From Pseudomonas cerasi (GTDB taxonomy: Bacteria > Pseudomonadota > Gammaproteobacteria > Pseudomonadales > Pseudomonadaceae): 64,000 nt of DNA. Location of the stretch: NCBI RefSeq assembly GCF_900074915.1, contig NZ_LT222319.1, forward strand, positions 640,001 through 704,000. The letters are read 5' to 3'. How positions within the stretch are numbered: the first letter of the stretch is position 1; each line of letters opens with the position of its first letter. Under the pieces are notes generated by a model. It had not been told where the DNA came from. It made no database searches and worked only from the letters and a program-made list of their open reading frames with translations. The position numbers were made by a program, and so were the translations under genes. Shown piece after piece: positions 1 through 12,455 of the stretch.

Positions 1-2123
<2,123 letters not shown>

Positions 2124-2276
2124 ATGACACCCAAGCAATTTGCGTCGAATGACCAGATTGCGGTGACTGTGAAGACGACACGAACCGAAAGTTTGCGTCA
2201 CGAACGACACCTGAATTGACTATCACATACCCGATTTGCTGAAGCGCGCCGTACGGCACGATTCGGTACCCGAATT

Positions 2277-2393
2277 TCTTGACGACCATAGAGCATTGGA
2301 ACCACCTGATCCCATCCCGAACTCAGTAGTGAAACGATGTATCGCCGATGGTAGTGTGGGGTTTCCCCATGTGAGAGTAGGTCATCGTCAAGA
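2277..2393 (+). rRNA. 5S ribosomal RNA
   Basis: A 116-117 nt 5S rRNA follows the 23S gene after a spacer of about 150 nt. The terminal stem is visible: cttgacga at 2278-2285 pairs with tcgtcaag at 2385-2392. The conserved interior ccgaactcagtagtgaaac is present. Confidence 0.96.
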
Positions 2394-2403
2394 TTGAATT
2401 CCA

Positions 2404-2440
2404 GAAACCCTCTTCGCTTACGCGTTGAGGGTTTTTGTTT
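2404..2440 (+). terminator. rRNA operon terminator
   Basis: aaaccctc (2405-2412) and gagggttttt (2427-2436) form a stem followed by a T-rich tail, 12 nt after the end of 5S rRNA. It closes the rRNA operon and separates it from recC. Confidence 0.85.
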
Positions 2441-2587
2441 GTCTGGGGTTGCAGAAACCTCTGCATCCTCCTGAGCTCATAACTCTACCTCTCCGGCAGT
2501 CATCCAGACCCACGTGCTTATGGCAATCCGGCGCGCTTGCCCTTATGGTTCGGCATCAGGTTCCACGCACCCGTCAAGGAAGCAAGC

Positions 2588-5500
2588 ATGTCCGTTACAA
2601 CCTCTCTGAGTGCAGGCTTCATGGTGGTTCAAGGCAACCGCCCGGATGAACTGCGCAGTCTGGTTGTGTCCTGGATGCGGCGATATCCATTGGCGCCCCT
2701 GGAAAACGAGATTGCTCTGGTGCAGAGCAACGGCATTGCGCAATGGTTGAAGCTGGCCTTGGCCGAAGATGCCCAGGATGAAGACAACGGTGGCTGTGGT
2801 ATCGCCGCCGCCATAGACGTCCAGTTGCCCGGCAGTTTCATGTGGACGCTGTATCGCATGGTGCTGGGTGCAGATGAGATCCCCCAGACGTCCTTGCTCG
2901 ACAAGACCCCTTTGACCTGGCGCTTGATGCGCTTGCTGCCGTCGCTGATCAATCAGCCGCACTTCGAACCCCTGCAGCGCTTCCTGACCGACGACACTGA
3001 TCTGCGCAAGCGCTATCAACTGTCCGAGCGCCTGTCCGATCTGTTCGACCAATACCAGGTTTACCGTGCGGACTGGCTGGAAGACTGGGCCGCTGGCCGT
3101 CATCAATTGCGCGACGTACGAGGTCAGTCCAGACCATTGTCAGCTGCCAATTGCTGGCAGGCCGAACTGTGGCGTGCGTTGCTGGACGACGTCGGGGCTG
3201 AAGGGATGTCGCAGAGCCGCGCGGGCGTGCATCAGCGTTTCATCGAGCGCATCGGCAACATGACCGAAGCGCCGCCGGGCTTGCCGGCACGGGTCATCGT
3301 TTTCGGCATTTCGTCACTGCCTGCACAAGCGCTCGAGGCGTTGGCAGGGCTGGCCAGGTTCAGTCAGGTTCTGCTCTGTGTCCACAACCCGTGTCGCCAC
3401 CACTGGACCGATATCGTCGCCGACAAGGACCTGCTGCGTCACCAGTACAAACGTCAGGCGCGCAAGAGCGGAATGCCGATGGTCCTCGACCCGCAGGCGC
3501 TGCATCAGCATGCTCACCCGTTGCTCGCGGCCTGGGGCAAGCAGGGACGTGATTACATCAACCTGCTGGACAGCCATGACGATCCACGCAGCTACCGTTC
3601 CTCGTTCAAGGACGAGCGCATTGATCTGTTCAGTGAAGCGCAGGCCACCACACTGCTGAACCAGTTGCAGGACGATATTCTCGAGCTGCGTCCGCTGGAT
3701 GAAACCCGTGAGCTCTGGCCGCCCGTCGATCCTCTCGAGGACCGCTCGATCCGCTTCCATGTGGCTCACAGTGCGCAGCGCGAAGTGGAAGTGCTGCATG
3801 ACCAGCTACTGGCGAGATTCAGCAAAGACCCTGGCCTGCGTCCGCGTGACGTGATTGTCATGGTCCCGGATATCGACAGCTATGCCCCACACATACGAGC
3901 GGTATTCGGACAGATCGAACGCGAAGACCGTCGCTTCATCCCCTTTACGCTGGCTGATCAGGGCCAGCGCGGCCGCGAGCCGTTGCTGATTGCCGTCGAG
4001 CACCTGCTCAAACTCCCGGACAGCCGTTTCCCGGTCAGCGAGATTCTTGACCTGCTGGACGTTCCAGCCTTGCGAGCACGCTTCAGGATTCAAGAGCGCG
4101 ACCTGCCAACACTGCATCGCTGGATAGAAGGCGCAGGCATTCGTTGGGGGCTTAATGCTCAGCAACGGGCCGGCCTCGGGCTGCCGGATGCCCTTGAGCA
4201 GAACAGCTGGCATTTCGGCCTGCGTCGCATGTTGCTGGGTTACGCAGTGGGTGCCGGTGCGGCTTACGACGGCATCGAACCTTACGATGAGATCGGCGGG
4301 CTTGATGCGGCGTTGATCGGTCCGCTGGTCGCGTTGATTGATGCTCTTCAGGTCGCCCACACAGAGTTGTCGACACCCACCACTCCGGAGGCATGGGGTG
4401 CCCGTCTGCAATCGCTGCTGCAGTTGTTCTTCCTCGCCGACAGCGAGCATGACGACTACCTGCTTGCCCAACTGGAAACACTGCGCGAGAACTGGCTGGA
4501 AACCTGTGCAACGGTAAGGCTGACTGAAGAGCTGCCGCTGACCGTGGTGCGTGAGGCCTGGCTGGCCGGGCTCGATCAAGGGCGCCTGTCCCAGCGTTTT
4601 CTGGCGGGCTCGGTCAACTTCTGCACGCTGATGCCCATGCGCGCCATCCCGTTCAAAGTGGTCTGCCTGTTGGGCATGAACGACGGCGATTATCCGCGCG
4701 CGCAACCGCCGCTGGATTTCGATTTGATGGGCAGCGATTGCCGCCCCGGCGACCGTTCCCGGCGTGAAGACGATCGTTACCTGTTGCTGGAAGCCTTGCT
4801 CTCAGCCAGGGACCAGTTGTATGTCAGTTGGGTTGGCCACAGCATTCGTGACAACAGTGAGCGTCCAGCTTCGGTGCTCATCGGTCAGCTTCGCGATCAC
4901 CTCGCCAGCGGCTGGAAGCTGGCCGGCGAGACCGATCCGGACGTTAAACAGGATGATGAGCGCTTGCTGAAGGCCCTGACTGTGAATCACCCCTTGCAAC
5001 CCTTCAGCGCCAATTACTTCCACGCCGGCACGGGGTACTTCAGCTTCGCCCGCGAGTGGCGTCTGCTGCATGAAACCGACCTTCAGGTGCCCAGGCCTCA
5101 AGCGCTGCCGCCTCACGAACAGGAAGAACCGCTGTCCATTGCGCAGCTACAGGATTTCCTGAGAAACCCGGTAAAACACTTTTTCAGCCAGCGCCTGAAG
5201 ATCTATTTCGAAGTTGCTGAAGCGCCGCTCGCCGATGAAGAGCCGTTCGTGCTCGATGCCCTTGAGCGCTATGGCCTGAGTGAAAGCCTGCTTGGCGCAG
5301 GTATGTCCTCGCCCGACAATATGGATGCTGCTCTACAGACTCAGGCGCTGAAACTGCAAGCCAGTGGCCTGCTGCCGCTCGCAGGTTTCGGCATCTTGAT
5401 GCAGAGCGAGCTGATCGAGCCGCTGCCTGACGTACTCAGGCGCTACCACGATCTGTTGACCCTCTGGCCCGAGACCCTGAGCAGCGCTTTACCGATCAGC

Positions 5501-6061
5501 TTCAGCCATGCGGGTGTCAGCATCGACGGCTGGCTGGGTGGGTTGCACCGTAACGCCCGTGCCGAGCTGTTGCTGGTTACCGCCATTCCCAACAGCATCG
5601 GCTCGAAAAAGACCCGCAAGTGGCACCGGTTGATTCGGCCGTGGGTCAACCATCTGGTGGCGTGCGCTTGCGACCTGCCGTTGAGCACGGCACTGGTCGC
5701 CAGTGATGAAACCCTGATGCTGGAGCCGCTGGACAAGGCGAGTGCCGTCACCACGCTCAACCACTTGCTGACGGCCTGGCTGCACGGCATGCAGGAACCT
5801 CTGCCTGTCGCGGTCAAAACCGCCTTCGCCTGGTTGGGCCAGCCTGCCGACAAAGCCGAAGCGGCTGCCCGAAAAGCCTACGAAGGTGACGGACAGACCA
5901 CCGACGGCGAGCGCCGAGAAAGCACGGCATTGGCTCGGCAGTTTCCGGACTTTGACGCACTGATGGGCAGTGAAGAATTCGCAGGCTGGTGCGAGACGCT
6001 TTACAAACCGATTTACGATGCGCCGTGGCAGTCGTTGTCCGGCGGGGAGGGTGGCGCATGA
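2588..6061 (+). CDS. recC: Exodeoxyribonuclease V gamma subunit RecC
   Basis: RecC is the scaffold and Chi-recognition subunit of the RecBCD helicase-nuclease, which resects double-strand breaks and loads RecA. The 1157-residue product starts MSVTTSLSAGFMVVQGN; the internal ATG at 2588 is preferred over an upstream in-frame ATG at 2537 because AAGGA lies just before it and the family starts close to the segment FMVVQGNRPDEL. Length is close to the roughly 1120 residues of E. coli RecC. The C-terminal part holds the inactive nuclease-like fold of the family. The stop codon overlaps the recB start as ATGA, so recC-recB-recD are translationally coupled. Confidence 0.96.
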   Translation: MSVTTSLSAGFMVVQGNRPDELRSLVVSWMRRYPLAPLENEIALVQSNGIAQWLKLALAEDAQDEDNGGCGIAAAIDVQLPGSFMWTLYRMVLGADEIPQTSLLDKTPLTWRLMRLLPSLINQPHFEPLQRFLTDDTDLRKRYQLSERLSDLFDQYQVYRADWLEDWAAGRHQLRDVRGQSRPLSAANCWQAELWRALLDDVGAEGMSQSRAGVHQRFIERIGNMTEAPPGLPARVIVFGISSLPAQALEALAGLARFSQVLLCVHNPCRHHWTDIVADKDLLRHQYKRQARKSGMPMVLDPQALHQHAHPLLAAWGKQGRDYINLLDSHDDPRSYRSSFKDERIDLFSEAQATTLLNQLQDDILELRPLDETRELWPPVDPLEDRSIRFHVAHSAQREVEVLHDQLLARFSKDPGLRPRDVIVMVPDIDSYAPHIRAVFGQIEREDRRFIPFTLADQGQRGREPLLIAVEHLLKLPDSRFPVSEILDLLDVPALRARFRIQERDLPTLHRWIEGAGIRWGLNAQQRAGLGLPDALEQNSWHFGLRRMLLGYAVGAGAAYDGIEPYDEIGGLDAALIGPLVALIDALQVAHTELSTPTTPEAWGARLQSLLQLFFLADSEHDDYLLAQLETLRENWLETCATVRLTEELPLTVVREAWLAGLDQGRLSQRFLAGSVNFCTLMPMRAIPFKVVCLLGMNDGDYPRAQPPLDFDLMGSDCRPGDRSRREDDRYLLLEALLSARDQLYVSWVGHSIRDNSERPASVLIGQLRDHLASGWKLAGETDPDVKQDDERLLKALTVNHPLQPFSANYFHAGTGYFSFAREWRLLHETDLQVPRPQALPPHEQEEPLSIAQLQDFLRNPVKHFFSQRLKIYFEVAEAPLADEEPFVLDALERYGLSESLLGAGMSSPDNMDAALQTQALKLQASGLLPLAGFGILMQSELIEPLPDVLRRYHDLLTLWPETLSSALPISFSHAGVSIDGWLGGLHRNARAELLLVTAIPNSIGSKKTRKWHRLIRPWVNHLVACACDLPLSTALVASDETLMLEPLDKASAVTTLNHLLTAWLHGMQEPLPVAVKTAFAWLGQPADKAEAAARKAYEGDGQTTDGERRESTALARQFPDFDALMGSEEFAGWCETLYKPIYDAPWQSLSGGEGGA

Positions 6062-9000
6062 GCGAGCAATCCCTTCCTCTCGCGCTGCGCTTTCCACTGC
6101 GCGGCAGCCAGTTGATCGAGGCCAGCGCTGGCACCGGCAAGACCTTCACCATCTCCGCCCTGTACTTGCGTCTGGTGCTCGGCCACGGCACCGAGCAGTC
6201 CGGCTTTGGTCGCGAACTGCTGCCGCCGCAGATTCTTGTGGTGACCTTTACCGATGCCGCAACCAAAGAATTGCGTGACAGAATCCGTACCCGGCTGGCG
6301 GAGGCCGCTCGCTTCTTCCGTGACGAGATCGCCGCCCCCGATGGCCTGATTGCCGATCTGCGTGAGCAGTTCGAAGCGTCGCTATGGCCAGCCTGCGCCA
6401 GCCGTCTGGACATTGCCGCACAGTGGATGGACGAGGCCGCGGTCTCGACCATCCACAGTTGGTGCCAGCGCATGTTGCGCGAACACGCATTCGACAGCGG
6501 CAGTCTGTTCACCCAGACGCTGGAAACCGACCACAGCGATTTGCTCGGCGAAGTCCTGCGCGATTACTGGCGCCGCTTCTGTTACCCCATGAGCGGCGAC
6601 GCATTGCTCTGGGTGCGGGAAAACCTCAGCGGTCCGGCGGCGTTGCTGCCGCGTGTGCGAGGTCTGTTCGGCCGTGATCGCAGTCCACTCAGCCAGGAAC
6701 CGGCCGAACTGATTGCGGCGTCATTGCAAGAGCGCCGGGCAGCGCTTACCGCGCTGAAAGCGCCGTGGGCCGTGTGGGCCGACGAGTTATATGCGCTCTG
6801 TCAGGACGCGGTCGCTCGCAAGGCAGTCGACGGCCGCAAGATGCAGGAACGCTACTTCAAACCCTGGTTCGAAAAACTTGCTGCCTGGGCCGCTGACGAC
6901 ACACAGGAAGCGCTGGATCTGGGCACCGGTTTCACTCGTCTGACCCCCGACGGCATTGCCGAAGCCTGGAAGAGCGAGCCACCTGTGCACCCGGCCTTCG
7001 ACGCCATGGCACAGTTGAAGGCGGCGCTCGACGGTTTGCCCAAACCCGATGCTGCTGTGTTGCAGCATGCGGCGCAGTGGGTCAGCGCGCGCTTTGAAGA
7101 AGAGAAGCGTCGCCGCGCCGAGATGGGCTTTGATGACATGCTGCTCAGGCTCGACGCGGCCCTGCATGGCGCGGGCGGCGAGCGTCTGGCCACCCTGATT
7201 CGCGAGCAATTTCCGGTGGCGTTGATCGACGAATTCCAGGACACCGACCCTGTTCAGTACCGGATCTTCGACAGCATCTATCGTCTTGAGGCCAACGATG
7301 AGCAGACCGGGCTGTTCCTGATTGGCGACCCGAAACAGGCGATCTACGCGTTTCGCGGCGCCGATATCTACACCTACCTGCGTGCCCGCCAGGCGACCGA
7401 TGGCCGTTGGCATACGCTGGACACCAACTACCGCTCCAGTCATGCGATGGTCGAGTCGGTCAACCACGTCTTCACGCGGGCAGAGCAACGAGAGCAAGGT
7501 CGCGGTGCGTTCCTGTTTCGTGATGAGCACGGCAATCAGGTGCCGTTCTCCGATGCGCTGGCCCAAGGCCGCAAAGAGGCGCTGCATGTCGACGGCGCAC
7601 CCCTGACGGCGCTGACGGTCTGGCACTTGCCAAGCGACCAGCCGGTGTCCGGCGTGGTTTATCGTCAGCAGTTGGCAGCCAGTTGCGCGAGCGAGATCGT
7701 GCGTCTGCTCAATGCCGGTCAGCAGGGCCGTGCCGGTTTCGTTACGCCCGACAACACTCTGCGCGGGCTGCGTCCGGCCGACATTGCGATTCTGGTCCGC
7801 GACGGCAAGGAAGCGCAGGCGGTGCGTCAGCAACTGACCGCGCGTGGTGTGCGCAGCGTGTACCTGTCCGACAAGGATTCGGTGTTCGCCGCTCAGGAAG
7901 CCCACGACCTGCTGTCCTGGCTCAAGGCCTGCGCCGAGCCGGACTCCGAACGCACACTGCGTGCCGCGCTGGCGTGTATCACGCTGGACCTGCCGCTGGC
8001 CGAGCTGGAGCGTCTGAATCAGGACGAGCTGGCGTGGGAGCGGCGCGTCATGCAGTTTCGTGGCTATCGCGCCATATGGCGCAGCCAGGGCGTGCTGCCG
8101 ATGCTGTGCCGTCTGTTGCACGACTTTGCCCTGCCACAGACCTTGATGACCCGCAACGATGGCGAACGAGTACTCACCAACCTGCTGCACCTGTCTGAAC
8201 TGCTGCAGCAGGCCGCCGCCGAACTGGATGGCGAGCAGGCGCTGATCCGTCATCTGGGCGACCATCTGGCACTCTCCGGCCAGGCCGGGGAAGAGCAGAT
8301 CCTGCGTCTGGAAAGCGATGAGCAACTGGTCAAGGTGGTCACCATCCACAAGTCCAAGGGCTTGCAGTACCCGCTGGTGTTCCTGCCGTTCATTTGCTCC
8401 TCGAAACCGGTGGACGGCAGTCGCTTGCCTCTTCAGTTTCATGACGCCGACGGCAAATCCCAGATCAGCCTGCAGCCTACCGAGGCGCTGATTCAGCAAG
8501 CCGATGATGAGCGTCTGGCCGAAGACCTGCGTCTGCTCTACGTCGCCCTCACGCGATCGGAACATGCCTGCTGGTTGGGCGTCGCCGACCTCAAGCGTGG
8601 CAATGCCAACACCTCCATGCTGCACCGTTCCGCACTGGGTTACCTGCTGGGCGGTGGCGCAGTGCTGGCCGAGTCGGCGGAGCTGAACGTCTGGCTGCGT
8701 GATCTTGCCCAGGGGTGTGACGCGATTGCCTTGCAACCTGTGCCGGAGCCCACCGACGAGCGCTTCAGTGCGCCGCGCAACGAAGCGGCGCTGGTCAAGC
8801 TGCTGGTGCCCAAACGCCGCGCTGCCGAGAACTGGTGGATCGCGTCCTACAGTGCCCTGCGTATCGGCGACACGGTAACGGCCGGTGCCGATGAATCGCC
8901 TGACAGCCCGCAGGCACAGAAACTGTTCGACGACGAGCGTCTGGACCCTGAAGCCCCGCGCGACATCCTGACCAGCGGCGGCGATATCCATCGTTTTCCG

Positions 9001-9750
9001 CGTGGCCCCAATCCCGGCACCTTTCTGCACGGGCTGCTCGAGTGGGCTGGCAACGAAGGGTTTGCGATGACCGCGCACGCGCCGGAGAAACTGCAGGACG
9101 CCGTCGCCCGGCGCTGCAATCGACGCGGTTGGGCAGGCTGGATCAATACCCTGAGCGATTGGCTGCAACACATGCTGAACATGCCGTTGCGCCTGTCGCC
9201 GGACGCCGCACCGGTGGCCCTGGGCGAACTGGATCAGCCCAATCAGTACCGTGTGGAGATGGAATTCTGGTTCGCCAGCAATAACGTCAACGTCGCGCAG
9301 ATGGATGCCCTCGTGCGCCGCTTCACCCACGACAACGCACCGCGTGCTGCGACCGAGACGGTCTCGCTCAACGGCATGTTCAAGGGCTTTATCGACCTGA
9401 CGTTCGAACATGAGGGCCGGTATTACGTGGCGGACTACAAGTCCAACTGGTTGGGCAGTGACGACAGTGCGTACACCCAGCTGGCGATGGAAACCGCCAT
9501 TCTCGACAACCGCTATGACCTGCAATACGTCCTCTACCTGCTGGCCCTTCACCGTCAGCTCAAGGCGCGGATGGCCGACTACGATTACGACCAGCACATG
9601 GGCGGCGCGCTTTACCTGTTTCTGCGCGGCAGTCGCTCGGCCTCTCAGGGAGCGTATTTCACCCGTCCGCCACGTGAACTGATCGAGAGTCTGGACCTGC
9701 TGTTTCAGGGCAAACCGATAGCGCATGACCTGCCGGGAGCATTGGCATGA
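6058..9750 (+). CDS. recB: Exodeoxyribonuclease V beta subunit RecB (helicase-nuclease)
   Basis: RecB is the 3'-5' SF1A helicase and the only nuclease subunit of RecBCD. The 1230-residue product has a UvrD-type Walker A (ASAGTGKTFTI, about residues 21-31), the DEFQD Walker B near 390, the motif GDPKQAIYAFRG near 422, TIHKSKGLQYP near 760 and LLYVALTRSEH near 825. The C-terminal nuclease domain carries ADYKSNWLG near 1125, whose Asp and Lys correspond to the metal-binding/catalytic D1080-K1082 pair of E. coli. The ATG at 6058 overlaps the recC stop and recB itself overlaps recD by ATGA. A 979-codon open frame on the opposite strand is only a codon-bias shadow. Confidence 0.97.
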   Translation: MSEQSLPLALRFPLRGSQLIEASAGTGKTFTISALYLRLVLGHGTEQSGFGRELLPPQILVVTFTDAATKELRDRIRTRLAEAARFFRDEIAAPDGLIADLREQFEASLWPACASRLDIAAQWMDEAAVSTIHSWCQRMLREHAFDSGSLFTQTLETDHSDLLGEVLRDYWRRFCYPMSGDALLWVRENLSGPAALLPRVRGLFGRDRSPLSQEPAELIAASLQERRAALTALKAPWAVWADELYALCQDAVARKAVDGRKMQERYFKPWFEKLAAWAADDTQEALDLGTGFTRLTPDGIAEAWKSEPPVHPAFDAMAQLKAALDGLPKPDAAVLQHAAQWVSARFEEEKRRRAEMGFDDMLLRLDAALHGAGGERLATLIREQFPVALIDEFQDTDPVQYRIFDSIYRLEANDEQTGLFLIGDPKQAIYAFRGADIYTYLRARQATDGRWHTLDTNYRSSHAMVESVNHVFTRAEQREQGRGAFLFRDEHGNQVPFSDALAQGRKEALHVDGAPLTALTVWHLPSDQPVSGVVYRQQLAASCASEIVRLLNAGQQGRAGFVTPDNTLRGLRPADIAILVRDGKEAQAVRQQLTARGVRSVYLSDKDSVFAAQEAHDLLSWLKACAEPDSERTLRAALACITLDLPLAELERLNQDELAWERRVMQFRGYRAIWRSQGVLPMLCRLLHDFALPQTLMTRNDGERVLTNLLHLSELLQQAAAELDGEQALIRHLGDHLALSGQAGEEQILRLESDEQLVKVVTIHKSKGLQYPLVFLPFICSSKPVDGSRLPLQFHDADGKSQISLQPTEALIQQADDERLAEDLRLLYVALTRSEHACWLGVADLKRGNANTSMLHRSALGYLLGGGAVLAESAELNVWLRDLAQGCDAIALQPVPEPTDERFSAPRNEAALVKLLVPKRRAAENWWIASYSALRIGDTVTAGADESPDSPQAQKLFDDERLDPEAPRDILTSGGDIHRFPRGPNPGTFLHGLLEWAGNEGFAMTAHAPEKLQDAVARRCNRRGWAGWINTLSDWLQHMLNMPLRLSPDAAPVALGELDQPNQYRVEMEFWFASNNVNVAQMDALVRRFTHDNAPRAATETVSLNGMFKGFIDLTFEHEGRYYVADYKSNWLGSDDSAYTQLAMETAILDNRYDLQYVLYLLALHRQLKARMADYDYDQHMGGALYLFLRGSRSASQGAYFTRPPRELIESLDLLFQGKPIAHDLPGALA

Positions 9751-11840
9751 GCCGCTCGTTCGATGATCTGTTGCCTACCGCGCTGGACGACATCAGCCTC
9801 GCTGAGTTGAGCCCGCTGACGCGTGTCAGCGATCTGCTGATCCTGCTCGAACGTTGGGTCGAGCGCGGCTGGTTGCGTGCTCTGGACAAAGCGTTCGTCG
9901 CGTTCCTCAGTGACCTCGATCCGCACGCCGATCCGTTGGTGCTGGTGGCTGCGGCGCTTACCAGCCATCAGCTCGGCCACGGTCACGTCTGCCTTGACCT
10001 CTACGAGACCCTCAAAGAACCGGACTTCGCCCTGTCACTGCCACCCGAAGGCGATCAGCAGAGCGCGCCGATGCTGCTGCCCTCACAACTGCTGGCAGCA
10101 CTGGATGGCGCCGCCTGGTGCCAGGCGCTGGCCGGCAGCATACTGGTTGCCGAGGTGGGCGATTCAAGTGCCGAAGCGCGACAAAAACCACTGGTGCTGG
10201 CCGAGCGGCGTCTATACCTGCGTCGCTACTGGACTTACGAACGGCGTATCGCAGCAGCCTTGCGTCAGCGCCTGGCACAGCGTGAAACGCCGCCGGAGGA
10301 TCTGCCGCAGCAGCTCGACGCATTGTTCGGCCCGGCCAATTCTTCGCCACAAGCTGTCATCGACTGGCAGAAACTTGCCTGCGCGCTGGCGACCCGCAAG
10401 GGCTTCAGCATCATCACCGGCGGCCCCGGCACCGGCAAAACCACCACGGTGGTGCGCCTGCTGGCCTTGTTGCAGGCCCCGGCGGTACAGAATGGCCAAC
10501 CGCTGCGTATCCGTCTCGCAGCACCTACCGGCAAGGCGGCGGCACGTCTGACCGAGTCCATCAGCCAACAGGTGCAGAGCCTGGATGTCAGCGACGACGT
10601 ACGACAGAAAATCCCCAGCGAGGTGACCACCGTCCACCGCTTGCTGGGCAGTCGCCCCGGTACCCGGCACTTCCGCCACCATGCGGGCAATTTACTGCCG
10701 CTGGATGTGCTGGTGGTTGATGAAGCCTCCATGATCGACCTGGAAATGATGGCCAATCTGCTCGACGCACTGCCGCCGCATGCACGCATGGTTCTGCTGG
10801 GTGACAAGGACCAGCTGGCGTCCGTGGAGGCGGGGGCGGTACTCGGGGATTTGTGCCGTGACGCCGAAGAAGGTTTCTACAGCCCCGATACCCAAGCCTG
10901 GCTGGAAGCCGTCAGCGGCGAAGACCTCGGCAAGGGCGGTTTGCGCCAGGGCGATGCGCAGCAGCATCCGTTGGCTCAGCAAGTGTTGATGCTGCGCCAC
11001 TCGCGTCGCTTCGGCCAAGGCAGCGGCATCGGCCAGTTGGCCCGGCTGGTCAACCAGCAACAGGACCAACAGGCCCGCACGCTGCTTGCGGCGGGCAGTC
11101 ATGACGACCTGTTCGCCCTGGCCCTCAAGGGCGAACAGGACCTCAAGTTCGAACGCCTGGTCCTCGACGGTCTTGGCAGGGGCGAGCAAGGTCCGCAGGG
11201 TTACCGGCATTACCTGAACGTACTCGCCGCCGAGCGTCCCGCCGACTATTCGGCACTGGACGACGCGTGCTGGACCCGCTGGGCGCGCTCGGTACTCAGC
11301 GCCTTCGACGCCTTTCAACTGCTGTGTGCCGTGCGCAAAGGCCCGTGGGGTGTGGAGGGTTTGAACCAGCGCATCACTCGCGCGCTGTTCAACGCGAAGC
11401 TGATCGAAAGCGAACAGCAATGGTACGAAGGTCGCCCGGTGCTGATGACCCACAACGACTATGGCCTCGGCCTGATGAACGGCGACATCGGCATCACCTT
11501 GCGCCTGCCCGAGCGCGACGGCGAGGGCAAACAGGTACTGCGCGTCGCCTTCCCCCGCAACGACGGCAGCGAAGGCGTACGCTTCGTCCTGCCCAGCCGC
11601 CTCAACGAGGTCGAAACCGTGTACGCCATGACCGTACACAAATCCCAAGGCTCGGAATTCGCCCACACCGCCCTGATCCTGCCCGAAGCGCTCAACCCGG
11701 TACTGACCAAGGAGCTCATCTACACCGGCATTACCCGCGCCAAGCACTGGTTCAGCCTGATCGAACCGCGCCAGGGCATCTTCGAAGAAGCCCTGCGCCG
11801 CAAGGTCAAACGTCTGAGTGGTTTGATGTTGGGGCTTTGA
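9747..11840 (+). CDS. recD: Exodeoxyribonuclease V alpha subunit RecD
   Basis: RecD is the 5'-3' SF1B helicase of RecBCD and regulates its nuclease. The 697-residue protein has Walker A GGPGTGKTTTVV (about 225-236), Walker B VVDEASMIDLEM (about 322), VHKSQGSEF (about 630) and YTGITRAK (about 658), the last two being helicase motifs V/VI. It is some 90 residues longer than E. coli RecD (608), mainly in the N-terminal half and in a segment around 385-420. The ATG at 9747 overlaps the recB stop. No terminator is obvious after it. Confidence 0.95.
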   Translation: MSRSFDDLLPTALDDISLAELSPLTRVSDLLILLERWVERGWLRALDKAFVAFLSDLDPHADPLVLVAAALTSHQLGHGHVCLDLYETLKEPDFALSLPPEGDQQSAPMLLPSQLLAALDGAAWCQALAGSILVAEVGDSSAEARQKPLVLAERRLYLRRYWTYERRIAAALRQRLAQRETPPEDLPQQLDALFGPANSSPQAVIDWQKLACALATRKGFSIITGGPGTGKTTTVVRLLALLQAPAVQNGQPLRIRLAAPTGKAAARLTESISQQVQSLDVSDDVRQKIPSEVTTVHRLLGSRPGTRHFRHHAGNLLPLDVLVVDEASMIDLEMMANLLDALPPHARMVLLGDKDQLASVEAGAVLGDLCRDAEEGFYSPDTQAWLEAVSGEDLGKGGLRQGDAQQHPLAQQVLMLRHSRRFGQGSGIGQLARLVNQQQDQQARTLLAAGSHDDLFALALKGEQDLKFERLVLDGLGRGEQGPQGYRHYLNVLAAERPADYSALDDACWTRWARSVLSAFDAFQLLCAVRKGPWGVEGLNQRITRALFNAKLIESEQQWYEGRPVLMTHNDYGLGLMNGDIGITLRLPERDGEGKQVLRVAFPRNDGSEGVRFVLPSRLNEVETVYAMTVHKSQGSEFAHTALILPEALNPVLTKELIYTGITRAKHWFSLIEPRQGIFEEALRRKVKRLSGLMLGL

Positions 11841-11947
11841 TCATGTCCGTGCTGTCTGGCGATTTGCAGGTACGAAGTCGAGCTTCATAATCCCTATGCT
11901 CTTCAACCGGGTTCAAGGGGCAATTGAAAAGGCCAGGGTGTAACTGC

Positions 11948-12352
11948 ATGACGGCGGATAAAGCGTGTGCTGTGGTTCTGCGAGACCGGGGAGTGCTGGA
12001 GATTCTGGCATTTGAGCATCCGTTGGCGGGCCTGCAATTGGTGAAGGGCAGTGTGGAACCAGGCGAGTCAACTTGCGCGGCTGCTGTGCGGGAGTTAATG
12101 GAGGAGGCCGGGATTCAAGCGACAGCAAAGCGAAACCTGGGTGAGTGGCACTCCACAATAACGGGACATATCTGGGCATTTCATGAGTGTCATGTGGCTC
12201 AGGACCTTCCCGATAACTGGGTGCATTTTGCAGAGGATGATGGAGGACACGATTTCAGATTCTTCTGGCATCCGCTGATGAGTGAGCCGTCTGACAGATG
12301 GCACCAGATTTTCAAGGATGCCTTGAGCTTTCTCAGGGATAGCCTTGCTTGA
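11948..12352 (+). CDS. NUDIX domain hydrolase
   Basis: A small NUDIX pyrophosphohydrolase (134 residues from ATG 11948; a TTG at 11924 with a good AAGGGG ribosome site would give 142). The complete Nudix box GX5EX7REUXEEXGU is present at about residues 34-56 (G, SVEPG, E, seven residues, then RELMEEAGI), so the metal-binding glutamates are intact. The substrate, some nucleoside diphosphate linked to X, cannot be deduced. It lies alone downstream of recD and next to the PAAR effector pair. The start codon is uncertain. Confidence 0.88.
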   Translation: MTADKACAVVLRDRGVLEILAFEHPLAGLQLVKGSVEPGESTCAAAVRELMEEAGIQATAKRNLGEWHSTITGHIWAFHECHVAQDLPDNWVHFAEDDGGHDFRFFWHPLMSEPSDRWHQIFKDALSFLRDSLA

Positions 12353-12455
12353 ATCTGGGTATGGGGCAGCTCTTCTTAAGGTACGAAAATCCGGAGGTGT
12401 CTTCTGTGTTTACTCATTGACTGTGCCGAGTTTGACGTGGCGCTGGTAGCACGCC

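Noticed and set aside
2537..2587. Earlier in-frame start for recC
   Set aside because: No ribosome site and no family similarity before residue MSVTT.
6787..9726. 979-codon open frame antisense to recB
   Set aside because: It is a shadow of GC-rich codon use in recB; composition is Gln/His/Arg-rich, with no domain, and recB motifs are intact opposite it.
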